Shown: positions 62,401-64,000 of the stretch, piece after piece | Layout: each line of letters begins with the position of its first letter | How positions within the stretch are numbered: the first letter of the stretch is position 1 | NCBI GenBank assembly: GCA_029948255.1 | Contig: JALIZF010001829.1 | Coordinates: forward strand, 635,001 to 699,000 | Direction of reading: 5' to 3' | DNA: 64,000 bases | Origin: Telmatactis stephensoni | Taxonomy: Eukaryota; Cnidaria; Anthozoa; Actiniaria; Isophelliidae | Position numbers and translations under genes: made by a program | The notes under the pieces: generated by a model | Told to the model about the DNA's origin: nothing | The model's database searches: none | The model's input: the letters and a program-made list of their open reading frames with translations, nothing else

Positions 62401-62658
62401 ACTAAACTAGGTCAGTCAAATTAATTATATTGAGAAGGCATGCAAGTATTCGAACTTGGCAAAAAATGTCTTGGGGACTTGCCAGCTATGAGGCAATTTT
62501 TTGGTTCAAAAGTTCATGATCATGGATTGTGAAAAAGCATGTGAAAAATGCTATACGCGACGCTGATTGGATATATCACATGTGAAAATATAAAGTATAG
62601 AATTATATTTATGAGGTTTACTGCATAGAATTCTCGTTATACACCTATTTCAAAAAAG

Positions 62659-62884
62659 GTTGTCAGAGCTAAAGGCGATAGGCGATAGGAGATAGGTCAT
62701 TCAAACTCCAAAGTAATTAAGAAGTTTTAAAAATAGCTTCGTTATTCCGTTCGTTTTCAGTGCTCCGAACATTGGATATGAATGTCTGATTGTTGACTTT
62801 CTTAATAAAAACAAATAGAAATCCCAACCGTGAATAGTGGAATGCCCTATCTCCTATAGCCTATCGCCTTTAGCTCTGACAACC
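62659..62884. mobile_element. MITE with GGTTGTCAGAGCTAAAGGCG ends
   Basis: Inverted ends GGTTGTCAGAGCTAAAGGCG and CGCCTTTAGCTCTGACAACC, with CCTATCTCCTAT blocks inside. The preceding ACACCTATTTCAAAAAA recalls the ends of the elements at 40522 and 42379. Confidence 0.7.
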
Positions 62885-63228
62885 AAGACATAGAAGCACC
62901 AATATTAATTGCTTTGAACTACTTTTCACTCTCTATCAGTGAATGATGGCAATATAAATATTTTTTTCAATTTTGTTTTCGATAAATCCCAATAAAATAA
63001 AAATGGCTTTCTGTGGTAAATATTCTAGACCTAAACTTGAGCTGTAATTACACAGACTGAGATATATTCTGCTTATTCTAAAATTGGCTAACTATCCAAT
63101 TACACGTGTTAGAATCAGTTTTTGTAATAACTCAGTAATCATCAGACACAGTTTTTACCATAGAATTGTGTATTTTTCAACAGTCATAAATTCGAAATGA
63201 AAAATACATCATCTAATTAATAGATCTA
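62885..63228. other. Intergenic, no gene seen
   Basis: AT-rich; nothing recognised. Confidence 0.35.
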
Positions 63229-63230
63229 TA

Positions 63231-63608
63231 TCACGCAAGCGTGAAATTACAAATTATTTAATTTATGGGAAAAAAGGAAGTCACTATCAAATTTGTCACA
63301 TCGATATTAGTAAAACTGCAAAGTTTTGGTGAGATTGCTCTTAAACTGACAAAGATATGAATTTTTAAAACTTAGCATTTTTACAAAGAAATGTACGGTG
63401 GATGGGCATCACATGCCCGGCGAGCCTCGTTATCATGCTAAACACATACATTTCTTCATAGCTTCAAAAATTCGTAACTTCGTCAATTTAAATGCAATCT
63501 TTACGATCGATACTCTGCAATTTTATTAATATCGATGTGATGAATTTGATAGTGAATTCGTTTTTTTTCGATAAATAAAAAGTTTTATAATGTCACGCTA
63601 GCGTGATG
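63231..63608. mobile_element. Hairpin MITE, TCACGC(A/T)AGCGTGA ends
   Basis: Two arms of about 170 bp share GAATTCACTATCAAAT-like, CACATCGATATTA and GAAATGTA blocks in inverse order. The ends are themselves short palindromes (TCACGCAAGCGTGA). The centre holds GGGCATCACATGCCC. Confidence 0.7.
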
Positions 63609-63769
63609 TGGGTCTATGTATAGACACAAGAGACTTTTGACATCACATTTTCTTCTATCATGCCCTTTACCTTGAAACGTTTTTCTTCAGTTGTTGTCTT
63701 TCAAAGCATGAAAGTCCTTTTCGCTCAAATTTTGCAGACGATTCTTGTTTTCCGACTTTGGAGGGATTG

Positions 63770-63958
63770 TTAAGCAGTTCTACCGAAGGCATCTTTACGA
63801 AACGTGACATACATAACCTTCAATGACTCAGTTATACGGGGAACTTTTTTGAAACTACAAATCCATCGCCAAAGTCCACCAGCCTTGAAAATGCCATGAA
63901 CACATTCATCACGTCCTTTCCAAAGGTTACCGTATGCTAGGCTTCTTAAGGCGCAATG
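63770..63958 (-). CDS. Possible coding exon of unknown gene at the window edge
   Basis: An open minus-strand frame of about 62 codons, bounded upstream by a TAG at 63959-63961 and ending in TAA. The peptide (segments AYGNLWKGRDECVHGIF, GGLWRWICSFKKVPRI and VMYVTFRKDAFGRTA) has a protein-like composition with Cys, Trp and Gly and no low complexity. I do not recognise a family and see no firm acceptor site. It could be a terminal exon of a gene beyond base 64000, or chance. Confidence 0.22.
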   Translation of the reverse strand, partial: HCALRSLAYGNLWKGRDECVHGIFKAGGLWRWICSFKKVPRITESLKVMYVTFRKDAFGRTA

Positions 63959-64000
63959 CTAATAACGGCTTTGATGTTAGAGCTAAAAGAACACTTTACA

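Overview
The window looks like nuclear DNA of an early-branching marine animal, most likely an anthozoan cnidarian such as a coral or sea anemone. This is inferred from family content and texture: metazoan genes with many GT-AG introns, an animal GH10 glycosidase, an alpha-type nicotinic-like receptor, an intronless class A GPCR, and AT-rich intergenic DNA packed with tRNA-derived SINEs, MITEs, Penelope-like GIY-YIG relics and LINE tails. No search was run, so the taxon is not proven.

Four genes are supported. (1) 53-6382, plus strand: the last nine exons of nucleoporin NUP155, 341 residues to the stop. (2) 12545-27454, minus strand: a secreted modular GH10 endo-xylanase-like enzyme. Fourteen exons join in consistent phase (signal peptide, WSC-like Cys-rich domain, unassigned domain, CBM4/9-like module, GH10 catalytic domain, C-terminal beta region), and a weaker fifteenth may hold the stop. 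(3) 36998-38149, minus strand: an intronless rhodopsin-class GPCR resembling neuropeptide receptors. (4) 46152-56468, minus strand: a Cys-loop acetylcholine-receptor-like subunit with vicinal cysteines; five exons were found and one short exon is missing. NUP155 and the GH10 gene converge. The other genes show no functional linkage, as is normal for animal genomes.

The rest is mainly mobile DNA. Several non-autonomous DNA transposons have ends that can be fixed by target-site duplications: 8 bp for a roughly 388-bp hAT-like MITE (two intact copies in GH10 introns), 9 bp for three Mutator-like elements (one nested in a SINE), 6 bp for a 1.3-kb element with repeated GACGGTT units (also nested in a SINE), and possibly 3 bp for a 3.7-kb element carrying two minisatellites. 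There are also at least three tRNA-headed SINE families, three LINE fragments, Penelope/GIY-YIG relics (one pair inverted around 2.8 kb), many hairpin MITEs, and micro- and minisatellites. Stretches described as empty hold no coding signal that I could recognise by eye.
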